Part shown: positions 17,648 through 26,217 of the stretch, one piece after another
Numbering within the stretch: the first letter of the stretch is position 1
How the letters are laid out: every line of letters begins with the position of its first letter
Origin: Nonomuraea ceibae
GTDB taxonomy: Bacteria; Actinomycetota; Actinomycetes; Streptosporangiales; Streptosporangiaceae
Reading direction: 5' to 3'
DNA length: 64,000 nucleotides
Assembly: GCF_019396325.1 (NCBI RefSeq)
Contig: NZ_JAHKRO010000021.1
Coordinates: 1-64,000, forward strand
Notes under the pieces: generated by a model
Told to the model about the DNA's origin: nothing
What the model saw: the letters and a program-made list of their open reading frames with translations, nothing else
Database searches by the model: none
Translations under genes and position numbers: made by a program

Positions 17648-18874
17648 GTGCCATCGGACAGTGCGTCACGAGTCGAATGTCCTGAACGCCTGCGCGCCGA
17701 CATGGTCGCCGAACTGAGAGCGTGCGGTGTGCTCCGCTCGCCCGAGGTCGCCGCCGCCTTCGCCGCGGTGCCGCGCGAGAAGTTCGCCCCCGAAGCCGCC
17801 GTCTCCGCCGCCTACTCCATCCGTGACACGGTCGTCACCAAGCGAAATGCGGAAGGGAAGGCGACCAGCTCGATCAGCGCGCCGTGGCTCCAAGCGGGGA
17901 TGCTTGAGGCCGCGCAGCTGAGGCCGGGCGCGCGCGTGCTCGAGGTGGGCAGCGGCGGTTACAACGCGGCTCTCATCGCCGAGCTCGTCGGGCCCGAGGG
18001 GGTGGTGATCAGCGTGGACATCGACCCGTTCGTCACCGAGCGGGCCACCCGCTTCCTCGCCGAGACAGGCTACCTGCAGGTGAAAGTGGTGCTGGGAGAT
18101 GCCGAGTACGCCGCCGACGACCTCGGTCCGTTCGACGTCATCCTCGTCACGATCGGTGCCTGGGATTGCCCATGGGGCCACCTGCTGGCTCCCGGCGGCC
18201 GGATGATTGTCCCGCTGCGCTTTGGCGGGCTCACCCGCTCCTTCACCTTCGTCCGCGACGGTGAGCATTTCGCCGGCCTGAATCCCACGGTGTGCGGGTT
18301 CATCCCCATTCAAGGCGCGGGCGCGCACCAGGAGAATCTGGCTGTGCTGGCCGACAGGACGGTAAACCTGCTGGTGGGCGCCGGCTTGGGGCTCGACGTG
18401 GCGGCGCTCGACCGGGCCCTGGACGGCGACCGGACCGGACACTGGACTGGCGTCACCGTGGGCTACGACGACCCGTTCGACACCCTCCACCTGTGGGTCG
18501 CGGCCCAGACCGAGACCTTCGGCGTGATCTGGGCCGACCCGGAGCGCGGCAGCGACCGTATCGCGCCAGCCATGCGCTGGTTCACCCCCGCCCTCATCAC
18601 GCCCGACAGCTTCGCCTGCCTCACCATGGGACCCGAGCACAAGGACAGCACGAGCGGGGAACGCCGCTACGAACTCGGTGCCTACGGCCACGGCCGCCAG
18701 GGCGACGCCCTGGCCCGCCAACTCGCCGCAGAGGTTGTGTCCTGGGACCGGGAGTGGCGGGCTCATCCCGGCTCGGACTTCACCCTGTACCCGATCGACG
18801 CGGCCGTGGCGGCTCCGGCGATCGGCCGGGTCTTCCGCAAGCGCCACACGCAACTCGTCATGACCTGGACCTGA
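17648..18874 (+). CDS. PCMT-like methyltransferase, FxLD-system type
   Basis: A 408-residue SAM-dependent methyltransferase from a GTG at 17648. Residues 1-95 are the PCMT-type N-terminus (PEVAAAFAAVPREKFAPEAA and SISAPWLQAGMLEAAQL), followed by motif I RVLEVGSGGYNAALIAELVG (about 97-117), VVISVDIDPFVTERA and FDVILVTIGAWDCPWGHLLA with PGGRMIVPLRFGG. The 200-residue C-terminal extension and total length match the 'methyltransferase, FxLD system' group, relatives of protein-L-isoaspartate O-methyltransferase that modify Asp in lanthipeptide precursors. No lanthipeptide dehydratase, cyclase or Cys-rich precursor is visible nearby, so the substrate is open. It may also be a general PCMT-like enzyme. 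Confidence 0.75.
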   Translation: MPSDSASRVECPERLRADMVAELRACGVLRSPEVAAAFAAVPREKFAPEAAVSAAYSIRDTVVTKRNAEGKATSSISAPWLQAGMLEAAQLRPGARVLEVGSGGYNAALIAELVGPEGVVISVDIDPFVTERATRFLAETGYLQVKVVLGDAEYAADDLGPFDVILVTIGAWDCPWGHLLAPGGRMIVPLRFGGLTRSFTFVRDGEHFAGLNPTVCGFIPIQGAGAHQENLAVLADRTVNLLVGAGLGLDVAALDRALDGDRTGHWTGVTVGYDDPFDTLHLWVAAQTETFGVIWADPERGSDRIAPAMRWFTPALITPDSFACLTMGPEHKDSTSGERRYELGAYGHGRQGDALARQLAAEVVSWDREWRAHPGSDFTLYPIDAAVAAPAIGRVFRKRHTQLVMTWT

Positions 18875-19254
18875 ACCAGGCTCTGCAGCACGCGTGTGGA
18901 GGAGAGCCCTGTGATCTGTAGTTGAGCATTTCGGCACTGGCCCGGGCGCTTTGGGGTTCGCCATCAGGGGCGGGGTCTGGGAGGTGTCCACGAAGACGAC
19001 GGTAACCCGGCCCTACCGTGCTTTCGGGAGCTTTGCGAGGCACTACGCGCGCGTGCGTAAGGCCTTCGGTTATCACTCTCTCGCGGATGGACACCCTGAA
19101 GTCTTGGCTGCGGGATGTTCCGCCGGGGGGACAGGCCGCCGGTATCCGCCCCCGTGATCGGGCCCGGATCTCGTGAAAGCTTCATGGTCAACAATGAAGA
19201 TTTCACGAGATGGTAGAAATGGGGCGAAAGCGCGGCCTTCTGTAGGGGTGGTGG
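18875..19254. other. Intergenic region before the two-component genes
   Basis: No credible gene is seen. The region holds the long inverted repeat at 19169-19210 and probably the promoter of the response-regulator operon. Confidence 0.45.
19169..19210. promoter_or_regulatory. 17-bp inverted repeat upstream of the response regulator
   Basis: TCTCGTGAAAGCTTCAT (19169-19185) is the reverse complement of ATGAAGATTTCACGAGA (19194-19210) except for one base, with an 8-base spacer. It ends 44 bases before the regulator start. A related string, ATGAAGATCTCACG, recurs inside the end of the kinase gene at 21617. It could be a binding site for the regulator itself or a hairpin; there is no T-run to support a terminator. 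Confidence 0.5.
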
Positions 19255-19860
19255 ATGATCCGGGTTCTGCTCGCCGAGGACATGCACATGGTGCGCGGCG
19301 CACTGGTCGCCCTGCTGGACCTCGAATCCGACATCGAGGTGGTCGCGGAGGCCGCGACCGGTGACGAGATCGTGCCGCTGGCCTTGGAGCACGAGCCGGA
19401 CGTGGCCGTGGTGGACGTGGAGCTGCCCGGCGTCGACGGGCTCACCGCCGCCGCCGAGTTACGCAGGCGGCTGCCGCAATGCCGGGTGCTGGTCGTGACG
19501 AGCTTCGGTCGGCCGGCCAGCGTGCGGCGGGCGTTCGCCGCCCAGGTGTCCGGGTTCGTGGTCAAGGACGCGCCGCCGGATCGGCTCGCCGACGCCATCA
19601 GGCGGGTCGCCGCGGGTGAGCGGGTGGTCGATCCGCAGCTCGCCGTGGCCGCGCTGGAGACGGTCGAGAGCCCGCTCAAGCCGCGCGAGCTCGACGTGCT
19701 GCGGCGGTTCGCCGAGGGCGAGGACGTGGAACAGATCGCCTCAGCGCTGTTCCTGTCGGCGGGCACCGTGCGCAACTACCTGACTGCGATCGTCACCACG
19801 CTGCACGCCCGCAACCGGCTGCACGCCGTCCGGATCGCCCAGGATGCGGGTTGGCTCTGA
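19255..19860 (+). CDS. NarL/LuxR-type response regulator (DesR-like)
   Basis: A 201-residue two-domain regulator. The receiver starts MIRVLLAEDMHMVRGALVAL with the acidic pair at residues 8-9, has the phosphoacceptor Asp54 in AVVDVELPG, a conserved Thr/Ser position in VLVVTSFG and Lys in FVVKDAP. The C-terminal HTH of LuxR type follows (LKPRELDVLRRFAEGEDVEQ to FLSAGTVRNYLTAIVTTLHA, about 142-190). The order and overlap with the kinase gene (its start lies 10 bases before this stop) show one operon. By family it binds DNA as a phosphorylated dimer; the likely targets are its own operon and the multicopper oxidase downstream. Confidence 0.9.
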   Translation: MIRVLLAEDMHMVRGALVALLDLESDIEVVAEAATGDEIVPLALEHEPDVAVVDVELPGVDGLTAAAELRRRLPQCRVLVVTSFGRPASVRRAFAAQVSGFVVKDAPPDRLADAIRRVAAGERVVDPQLAVAALETVESPLKPRELDVLRRFAEGEDVEQIASALFLSAGTVRNYLTAIVTTLHARNRLHAVRIAQDAGWL

Positions 19861-21641
19861 GCCCCGCCCGCCTGCTCGTTCCGTTCGTCATCCTGTCGTG
19901 CCTGGTGCGGGTGACCTTTCACCTGGAGGAGACTGGCGCTGGGCCGTTGACTCTGGCGAGCCTCGTCGGCGTCGCCGCGCTCCAGTTGCCGATCTCGCTG
20001 CCGGGCCGGCGGCGCCCGTGGGCTGCTCTGCTGCCGGCGCAGGCCGTGCTGAACTACCTGCCGCTGCTGGCCGAGGCGGACAGCTGGCGGGCGGGCGGCT
20101 CCGGGTTCGTCGCCTGCTCGGTGCTGCTCGTGGTGGGCGGTCCTGTCGCCTGGGCGGTCTTCGGGCTGGTCGCGGTCGTCGAGGGTGCCATCGCGGTCAC
20201 GCTCGGCCTGCCGGCCGTCTACGTCTACTACGCGATCGTCGCGCCGCTCAACGCCGGCCTGATGCTGTACGGGTTCAGCCACCTCGCCCGCCTGCTGGAC
20301 CAGGTCGAGCGGGAACGGTCCGAACTGGCCGCCAAGGCCGCGGAGGTGGAGCGGCTGCGCCTGTGGGGACACGTGCACGGCCTGGTCATGAGCAGCGTGT
20401 CGGCCGTCGAGCGGCTGGCGCGGCTCCGGGGCGACACGGCGGCGACGCGGAACGCGATCTCCCAAGCCGTCGCCGTCGCGCGCGGAGCGCTGCAACAGCT
20501 GCGGTCGCTGCCGCGCACCGAGGAGCCGGTCCCGCCCCGCGACGACGACCGGCGGATCCTGCGGCTGGCCACGCCGATCCTGGTCATCGCGCACAGCCTC
20601 TTCATCGGGCAGTCGGTGTTCAACTTCGTCGCCGACGAGCTGGCCGATGCCGGCTCCGGGCAAGCCGGCTACCTGGCCCTGCTGCCCGTGACGTTCGCTC
20701 TGCAGTTCTGGCACCTGGCGGCGCTGCACGCGGGCGGCCGGCCCAGGCGGTGGCGGTGGACGCTTGCCGCGCAGGCGCTGACCATCTACGCGCCGTTGGT
20801 CCACGGGGAATCATCCGGAATCATGGTTTCCGGGTATTTCGTCGGGGTCATCCTGCTCTACGTGCGGGCCGCCGTGTCGTGGCCGCTGTGCCTGCTCGTC
20901 TGCGGGGTCGCCGCCGTCGAGGGTTGGCCGGTCGTGTCCCCGTACCAGTTCTGCAGCGCCCTCGCCACCGCGCTGGCCGTCTATGGGCTGACCCGGCTGG
21001 TCGCCCTGGTCAATGAGCTGCGCCGGACCCGCGCCGAACTCGTCGAGGTGGCCATCCTGCGCGAGCGGCTGCGCGTGGGCCGGGACGTGCACGACCTGCT
21101 CGGCCGCGGGCTGACGACGGTCGTGCTGCACGGCGAGCTCGCGCTGCGGCTGCTCGACGCCGAGCCGGAACGGGCGGCCGAACAGGTCGGACGGGTGAGC
21201 GAGGCGGCGCGGGCCGCGCGCGCCGATGCCGCCCGGCTGAGCACCCCGGACCGGCGCCTGTCGCTGGCCGACGAGATCGACTCCGCCCGGGCCGTGCTGG
21301 AGTCGGTGGGCGCGACCGTACGGATCGAGGCCGCGCCTGTGCCCGAGCGGGCGGGGCCCGTGCTCGCGGTGGTGCTGCGCGAGGCCGTCACCAACGTGCT
21401 CCGGCACAGCGCCCCTCGCGAGTGCCTGATCGCGATCGTCGCCGAGGACGGTCACGCACGGCTGCGGGTGACCAACGACGGTGTCGGCCCCGTGCTCGAT
21501 CAGGGCGGCAGTGGGCTGCGCGGGCTGCGCGCCCGGCTGGCCGACGTCGGCGGGGAGCTCACCACCAGCCGGACCGGCGACCGATTCGACCTCCTGGCCC
21601 GCGCCCCGGTCGATCATGAAGATCTCACGGCCACGAGGTGA
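19851..21641 (+). CDS. Membrane histidine kinase with duplicated sensor half (DesK-like, HisKA_3)
   Basis: A 596-residue kinase from a TTG at 19851, overlapping the regulator. The first half (1-220) has four or five membrane segments followed by a helical linker and a DHp-like helix LRLWGHVHGLVMSSVSAVE (169-187) without any ATPase domain. The second half repeats the plan: membrane segments at about 240-385, linker RRTRAELVEVAILRERLRVG, HisKA_3 box RDVHDLLGRGLTTVV with His414, N box EAVTNVLRHS (511-520) and G box GSGLRGLRARL (553-563). Two tandem membrane-plus-DHp units with one catalytic domain are unusual; DesK-type kinases have a single set. The first copy may be a degenerate signalling or dimerisation unit. 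It is expected to phosphorylate the regulator encoded just upstream. Confidence 0.9.
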   Translation: MALSPARLLVPFVILSCLVRVTFHLEETGAGPLTLASLVGVAALQLPISLPGRRRPWAALLPAQAVLNYLPLLAEADSWRAGGSGFVACSVLLVVGGPVAWAVFGLVAVVEGAIAVTLGLPAVYVYYAIVAPLNAGLMLYGFSHLARLLDQVERERSELAAKAAEVERLRLWGHVHGLVMSSVSAVERLARLRGDTAATRNAISQAVAVARGALQQLRSLPRTEEPVPPRDDDRRILRLATPILVIAHSLFIGQSVFNFVADELADAGSGQAGYLALLPVTFALQFWHLAALHAGGRPRRWRWTLAAQALTIYAPLVHGESSGIMVSGYFVGVILLYVRAAVSWPLCLLVCGVAAVEGWPVVSPYQFCSALATALAVYGLTRLVALVNELRRTRAELVEVAILRERLRVGRDVHDLLGRGLTTVVLHGELALRLLDAEPERAAEQVGRVSEAARAARADAARLSTPDRRLSLADEIDSARAVLESVGATVRIEAAPVPERAGPVLAVVLREAVTNVLRHSAPRECLIAIVAEDGHARLRVTNDGVGPVLDQGGSGLRGLRARLADVGGELTTSRTGDRFDLLARAPVDHEDLTATR

Positions 21642-21720
21642 GCCCGACGACTGTGCCGGGAACGCCTCGGCGCCGCACAGTTAGTGGCGTCCTGCTGATC
21701 TCACCGACCAACCGGGAACC

Positions 21721-23166
21721 ATGAACCGTCGACAGTTTCTCGCCGCCGCCGCGCTCTCGGGCCTCGCCACAGCCTGCGGCTCCTCGAGACCCGCGAGCGA
21801 TCCTGCCGCCTTCCGCACCGCGCTGCGCGTGCCTCCGCTGCTGAAGCCCCAGGTGGCCGAGGATGGGACGCGGACCTTCGCGCTGTCGATGGAACGCGGC
21901 CGCAGCGAGTTCCTGCCCGGCAAGCCGGTCGAAACCTGGGGGTTCAACGGCCCGTACCTCGGCCCGACGGTCCGCGCGGCGCGCGGTGACAAGATCCGCA
22001 TGACGGTCGCCAACCGGCTGGCCGAGACGAGCACGGTGCACTGGCACGGCATGCGGCTGCCCGCCAAGATGGACGGCGGCCCGCACCAGCCCATCGAGCC
22101 GGGCGCCACGTGGAGCCCGCACTGGACTGTCGACCAGCCTGCCGCCACGTCCTGGTATCACCCGCACCCGCACGGCGCTACCGCCAGGCACGTCTACCGG
22201 GGGCTCGCCGGCCTGTTCATCATCGACGACGACGACTCGGCGCCCGAACTGCCCGCGCGCTACGGCGTCGACGACATCCCCCTCGTCCTCCAGGACAAGC
22301 TCCTGGCCGAGGACGGCTCACCGACCGGCGACCCGCTCAAGGGCACCTTCGGCATCTTGGGCGACCACATGCTGGTCAACGGCACGTACGCGGCCTTCGT
22401 CGACGTGCGCACAGAGCGGGTGCGGTTCCGCATCCTGAACGGGTCGAACGCCCGCATGTACCATCTGGCGTTCGCGGACGGCCGCGCCTTCCACGTGGTC
22501 GCCGGTGATGCCGGGCTGCTGCCCGCCCCGGTCGAGGTGGACCGGGTCTCGCTGACGCCGGGCGAGCGCGCGGAGGTCGTCGTCTCCTTCAAAGCCGGCG
22601 AGCAAGTCCTGCTGCGTACCCTGTCGGGGTCCGACGACATCGACGAGGGCGACTTCGACCTGTTGAAGATCGTCGCCGCGCCGAAGCTGGCTGCCTCACC
22701 CCGCCTGCCGGGCCGCCTCACGAGCGCCACCGCGCCTATCGTGGTCCCCGCCGACGCCAAGGTGCGGCGCTTCCGGCTCAACGGGCACGACGCCATCAAC
22801 GGCAAGGAGATGGACATGTCGCGCATCGATGAGGTCGTCCCCGCCGGCGCCACCGAGATCTGGGAGATCGAGAACACCGTCTACGCGCACAACTTCCACA
22901 TCCACGAGGTCGCCTTCCAGGTACTCGACGTCGACGGGAGCAAGCCGCCCGCGTACGCAAGCGGCCACAAGGACACCGTGTACGTGCCGCCGAAGAGCAC
23001 GGTCCGGCTGGCCGTACAGTTTGGCGGGTTCACCGACCCGGCGACCCCGTACATGTATCACTGCCACATCCTGCGGCACGAGGACTCTGGCATGATGGGC
23101 CAGTTCGTGATCGTCAAGCCTGGTACCGAGCACCGAGTCTCCCGCACGATCAACGCTCACCACTAG
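21721..23166 (+). CDS. Multicopper oxidase, CueO/laccase-like, exported
   Basis: A 481-residue three-domain oxidase. The N-terminus MNRRQFLAAAALSGLATACG has a Tat-type RRQFL motif and a lipobox-like LATAC, so it is probably exported by Tat and lipid-anchored. All copper motifs are seen: HWHG (about 103-106), WYHPHPHG (about 142-149), HNFHIHEVAFQ (about 391-401) and HCHILRHEDSGMM (about 443-455), the last with the Cys-free HCH type-1/3 arrangement and Met as axial ligand. The family oxidises Cu(I), phenols or other reductants with O2. It follows the two-component genes after 79 bases in the same direction, which suggests that they regulate it. Confidence 0.92.
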   Translation: MNRRQFLAAAALSGLATACGSSRPASDPAAFRTALRVPPLLKPQVAEDGTRTFALSMERGRSEFLPGKPVETWGFNGPYLGPTVRAARGDKIRMTVANRLAETSTVHWHGMRLPAKMDGGPHQPIEPGATWSPHWTVDQPAATSWYHPHPHGATARHVYRGLAGLFIIDDDDSAPELPARYGVDDIPLVLQDKLLAEDGSPTGDPLKGTFGILGDHMLVNGTYAAFVDVRTERVRFRILNGSNARMYHLAFADGRAFHVVAGDAGLLPAPVEVDRVSLTPGERAEVVVSFKAGEQVLLRTLSGSDDIDEGDFDLLKIVAAPKLAASPRLPGRLTSATAPIVVPADAKVRRFRLNGHDAINGKEMDMSRIDEVVPAGATEIWEIENTVYAHNFHIHEVAFQVLDVDGSKPPAYASGHKDTVYVPPKSTVRLAVQFGGFTDPATPYMYHCHILRHEDSGMMGQFVIVKPGTEHRVSRTINAHH

Positions 23167-23505
23167 TGGCCTGACTGGCGCTCCGGCTTCGACCTTCGTG
23201 CCAGCGTCGACCAATCGCAACGCGGAGGCGCAGGTAATCGGTCAGGGCGTCGATGTGACGATCGACGTCAGCCCGGTGCTGAAGCACGGGCTGCAGATCG
23301 GTGGTGATCCCCATCGCCTTGCCCTGCGGTTGGACGCCGCCACCCCAGCCCCAATACTCCGCCCCGGCCTCGAACCCGAGGTGGTGCGGCAGCGTGCCGA
23401 GTCGTGGTTGGGGACGTGCGCGACCAGACGCAGCGCGTACGGTTCGGCGTTCCTGGCGTGATGATCTGCACAAGTCCTCCAACTCGGTGTAGATCACGTT
23501 TGCGG
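23150..23505 (-). pseudogene. Decayed gene, product unknown
   Basis: On the minus strand the reading ADHHARNAEPYALRLVAHVP and NHDSA shifts near 23,395 into LPHHLGFEAGAEYWGWGGGV, TDLQPVLQHRADVDRHIDAL and TDYLRLRVAIGRRWHEGRS, ending at a stop at 23150. Each half has clean coding composition and the two join through a single frameshift. I do not recognise the family. The gene is convergent with the multicopper oxidase and overlaps its last codons slightly. Confidence 0.4.
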
Positions 23506-23559
23506 TAACGGTTGGGGAATCCACGCCTCCACTCACGCAGGGCAGGGTGCAATGGAGAA

Positions 23560-24765
23560 ATGACAGCCAGGCAGCCGAAGCCTTCGCCACGGCAGGTGAT
23601 CGCGGCGGCGACTACGTCCAAGGCACGCCGCATGACTAGAGCCGCAGATCTGGCTCCACCCCCTCCGGCTCCACCACCAGCCGCAAGAAGACCGTGGATA
23701 CGGCGATTACTGTGGCTGGGCCCTCTTCTTGCGGGGATCGTCGGGGCGGCAGCGACAGCAGCGGCCATCGAGAACATTCCGGATTGGGGACGCTGGGCCC
23801 TCGCTGGTGCCGCCCTGGCCGGGATCTCCACCCTCGCCATCGCCGTGCTCATTGGGCCGGCCGCCCGGCGCCTGGCCGGGGAGCCTCGCCCCCTCACCGA
23901 GGCCGAACGTCAAAAGATGACCGCCACCGAGCGCGTCGAGGCGGTCAACGCCGCCCGTCACACCCTCATCCAGGCCGCCACGGGGCTGGTCGTCATCGGC
24001 GGCGTCGTCTTCACGGCCCAGGGCCTTTGGTATACGGCGCAGTCACTCGATGCCTCCCGGCAGGCTCAGCGGGTCGCCGAGCAGAGCCAAATCACTGATC
24101 GTTACACGAAGGCCGTCGAACAACTTGGTTCCACCAAACTGGACGTGCGACTGGGCGGCATGTATGCCTTGGAACGGCTCGCGCAGGACTCTCCGCGCGA
24201 TCATCAGACCGTTTACGACGTTCTGGCCGCATTTGTTCGCGAGCACGACCTGGAGCCTAATCTCACAGGGAAGGACCTGCCTCTCCCTCCAGCCACCGAT
24301 ATCCAGGCCGCGCTGACCATCATCAGCCGTCAAGACGGCACTCCAGTGCATATGCCCGATCTGGCCGGGATCCGCACCCCCTTGACTAACCTGCGCGGCG
24401 CGCGTCTGGTCTCTGCGAACCTGACGGGAGGGGACCTGAGCTTCGCGCGTTTGACCTTGGCTGACCTGCGCGGCGCGCGCCTGGTCTCCGTGAACCTGAC
24501 GGGAGCGGACCTGAGCTTCGCGCGCCTGACCTTGGCTGACCTGGGCGACGCGCGTTTGGTCTCCGCGAACCTGAGCCACATGGACCTGAGCCACACGGAC
24601 CTGACCAGCGCGAATCTGACCGACGCGGACTTGACCGGTGCGAATCTGACTGGCGCGAACTTGATCAACGCGGACCTTACCGGCGCGAACCTGACCGCCA
24701 TAAGGGGTGTCACGGAGAGCGAAATCAGAACCGTAGCCAAGATTGACAAGACCACGATCTTCTGA
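23560..24765 (+). CDS. Membrane-anchored pentapeptide-repeat protein
   Basis: The ATG at 23560 follows a GGAGAA ribosome site by a few bases and gives about 401 residues. A Pro-rich cytoplasmic N-terminus is followed by two hydrophobic segments (LLWLGPLLAGIVGAAATAAA and WALAGAALAGISTLAIAVLI), a third (LIQAATGLVVIGGVVFTA), and then the conserved stretch TDRYTKAVEQLGSTKLDVRL, GGMYALERLAQDSP and YDVLAAFVREH that precedes pentapeptide repeats in many actinobacterial proteins. The last 110 residues are repeats of the A(N/D)Lxx type (NLTGADLSFARLTLADL and so on), which form a right-handed beta-helix. The role is unknown; the family often binds proteins or membranes. Confidence 0.85.
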   Translation: MTARQPKPSPRQVIAAATTSKARRMTRAADLAPPPPAPPPAARRPWIRRLLWLGPLLAGIVGAAATAAAIENIPDWGRWALAGAALAGISTLAIAVLIGPAARRLAGEPRPLTEAERQKMTATERVEAVNAARHTLIQAATGLVVIGGVVFTAQGLWYTAQSLDASRQAQRVAEQSQITDRYTKAVEQLGSTKLDVRLGGMYALERLAQDSPRDHQTVYDVLAAFVREHDLEPNLTGKDLPLPPATDIQAALTIISRQDGTPVHMPDLAGIRTPLTNLRGARLVSANLTGGDLSFARLTLADLRGARLVSVNLTGADLSFARLTLADLGDARLVSANLSHMDLSHTDLTSANLTDADLTGANLTGANLINADLTGANLTAIRGVTESEIRTVAKIDKTTIF

Positions 24766-24778
24766 GTACGTCTGGGGG

Positions 24779-26005
24779 CTATGGTCTGATCGACATGTCA
24801 GCGATGCGGCGGCGGACCTGGATCTCCTGATCGGCGAGCCGGTCATCGAGGACGAGATTCCTGGACACAACCCGCGGTCGGTGCGGGTGAGAGTGATCTG
24901 CCGGACCCGGAGCGCCTCGCGCCGGTCGGGCCTCGCCCGGCGCGTGAAGGCGGTCGCCGGGCAGGTAGTCCCGCAGCGGCAGCCAGCGCGCCCTAGCGAA
25001 CGTCAGCTCGCGGGTGCGCTGGACGCGTCCGGCCGCGCCGTGCACCAGCAGCGACTCACCGACGAGGTTGGCGGCGGTCGCCGCGGTCACGCCGACCTGC
25101 CGGACGCCGGCCTCCCACCGGCCCCACGGCAGAAGAGCGCCGACGTTGACCCGTTCGACGCGGAAGGAGTCATCGCCGACGACGTACGCGGCGCTGGCCA
25201 GGTCCTCCAACGAGCCCGCGTCGGGCGCGGCCGAGATGTCGCGGCCGGCGGCCAGCTCGACCGGGGGCAAGGCGGTGAGGTCGCGGAGGAGGGCGGTCCC
25301 GGGCCGCCACGCCGACAGGGTTCGGGGGCCGGGCATGCGGATGTCGATCAGTCCGGCGTTCACGAGCATCAGCAGGACGGAGAGCACGTCGGTGCCGAGC
25401 GGCACCCCCAGCGACAACGTCTGGCTCGCGGTGTCGCGGGTGCCGGTGAACGTCCACGCGAAGCGGTCAAGGCACAGCAGGCCCGCGCTTCGGTGAGGAG
25501 CCCGTTGATGATGGACCCGGCGGTGGCGTTTGCGATGGGTGAGCCGTAGACGCGCTGGCCGTTGACGGGGCGAGCTGGCGTGAGCGTGGTGACGGCCCTC
25601 TTGAGGACCCACAGGTAGGAGGGACAGTCGAACCGCCACACCCCGGAGGGGGAGCTGGTCGCCCTGGCGGCGGGCGAGGACGAATCGGCCGTCGCCGTTC
25701 TCGGTCCAGACGGTGCGGTCGAGCGCCCCGGAGCCGCCGGTCTGCATCGCGGCGAAGACGCCACGCACGATCTCGATCAGATCCCCGGCGACCGCGCCGA
25801 GCTGACGCAGCATCTCAAGCACGCCCTGCCTCCACCCCAGCGCCTCGCCTGCGGCGGCGTTCGACAGGAACGCGCGCCTGTCCAGGAAGCTCTGGTAGTG
25901 CCGGACGAGATCTTCGTTGAACACGGCGACATAGCCGCGTCTGGTGCGGGTGTCCAGGTGCCCGACCGGCGCGGCGCCGATGCGGACAGGCAGGCCGATG
26001 TGCAC
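24779..26005 (-). pseudogene. Unrecognised protein gene with two compensating frameshifts
   Basis: One frame is open from a GTG at 26005 to the stop at 24779, but its middle (about 25,480-25,650) has the His/Arg/Pro-rich look of a wrong frame. There the neighbouring frame reads SGVWRFDCPSYLWVLKRAVT and RVYGSPIANATAGSIINGLL, of normal composition. The likely product therefore runs VGHLDTRTRRGYVAVFNEDL, LGWRQGVLEMLRQLGAVAGD, shifts, then shifts back to DRFAWTFTGTRDTASQTLSL, GVPLGTDVLSVLLMLVNAGL and WRPGTALLRDLTALPPVEL. The frame also continues upstream of 26005 for some 30 codons (GSAARLLRPCHPGTIVHIG). I do not recognise the family. It is convergent to the pentapeptide gene and lies downstream of the LuxR-type regulator. 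Confidence 0.5.
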
Positions 26006-26217
26006 GATCGTGCCGGGGTGACAGGGCCGGAGCAGGCGCGCAGCTGAGCCACGTGCGAGTGGCGCCCGCGGCCGCGGGCGCGCCGTGGGTGTGGCCGACG
26101 ATGGAGCTCCTTACCGGCGGCCGTGGTGGGCCCGGTTCTGGACTGTCCCCATCAGCCCGATGCGATGAGTTCCACCGCGGTACAGGGACTGGCCCCACTA
26201 AGAGCCGAACGAGGTTG

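Noticed and set aside
24743..25549. A 268-codon plus-strand frame
   Set aside because: It is Gln/Arg/His-rich, typical for the complement of a coding strand; the minus strand has normal composition in its pieces.
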